Below are positions 63,999-64,000 of a DNA stretch of 64,000 nucleotides, piece by piece; the stretch's first letter is position 1, and each line of letters starts with the position of its first letter. The DNA lies in contig OZ176054.1 of assembly GCA_964247055.1 (NCBI GenBank), positions 10,292,001 to 10,356,000 of the forward strand, in the 5' to 3' direction. Under the pieces are notes generated by a model. The model was not told the DNA's origin. It searched no databases and saw only the letters and a list, made by a program, of their open reading frames with translations. The position numbers and the translations under genes were made by a program. The stretch comes from Paragordius varius. Taxonomy: Eukaryota > Nematomorpha.

Positions 63999-64000
63999 AT

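Overview
The window is animal (metazoan) nuclear DNA, very rich in A+T (roughly three quarters by eye). It is full of (TA)n microsatellites and short inverted-repeat transposons. All genes are split by GT-AG introns. The recognisable proteins are animal ones: USP7 with a MATH/TRAF domain and a USP core, mitochondrial dimethylglycine dehydrogenase (DMGDH), and a chymotrypsin-fold serine protease. Introns are either tiny (22, 24, 26 and 27 nt, repeatedly) or long and transposon-filled. Extremely short introns in an AT-rich animal recall mesozoans (dicyemids), with orthonectids, myxozoans and flatworms as other possibilities. I cannot fix the phylum from this window.

Layout. (1) About 2.5-14.8 kb, + strand: a gene I do not recognise, built almost entirely from symmetric phase-1 exons whose lengths are multiples of three. 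Several are micro-exons of 9-27 nt. It encodes an acidic disordered part, a glycine-zipper segment assembled from consecutive micro-exons, then beta-rich exons resembling fibronectin-III. The plan recalls the micro-exon genes (MEGs) of schistosomes. (2) About 18.4-24.8 kb, + strand: a second gene of similar plan (small exons, then larger Asn-glycosylation-rich exons), possibly the end of the first gene. (3) 25.3-36.1 kb, - strand: a complete 16-exon DMGDH gene, convergent with (2). It has two 27-nt introns, and a broken Ty3/gypsy fossil lies in one large intron. (4) 39.9-48.1 kb, + strand: a six-exon S1 serine protease carrying an in-frame TAG, with a 4-kb near-perfect inverted repeat in its last intron. 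(5) 51.0 kb to the right edge, + strand: the first 21 exons of USP7 (664 codons), cut by the window end. Intron 7 holds a tandem array of five extra copies of the exon segment that encodes the catalytic cysteine box.

Mobile DNA. Two TA-flanked MITE families begin with CAGT (Tc1/mariner-like; five and two copies). A third family begins TACCATTTA and carries repeated TTCACCC motifs (four copies plus fragments). There is a hAT-like element with 8-bp flanks, several unnamed inverted-repeat elements (one with a nested MITE), and the 4-kb foldback. They fill introns and intergenic DNA alike.

The genes do not form one pathway. The strongest candidates for something undescribed are the micro-exon gene or genes, the duplicated USP7 active-site exon, and the 4-kb palindrome transcribed inside the protease intron.
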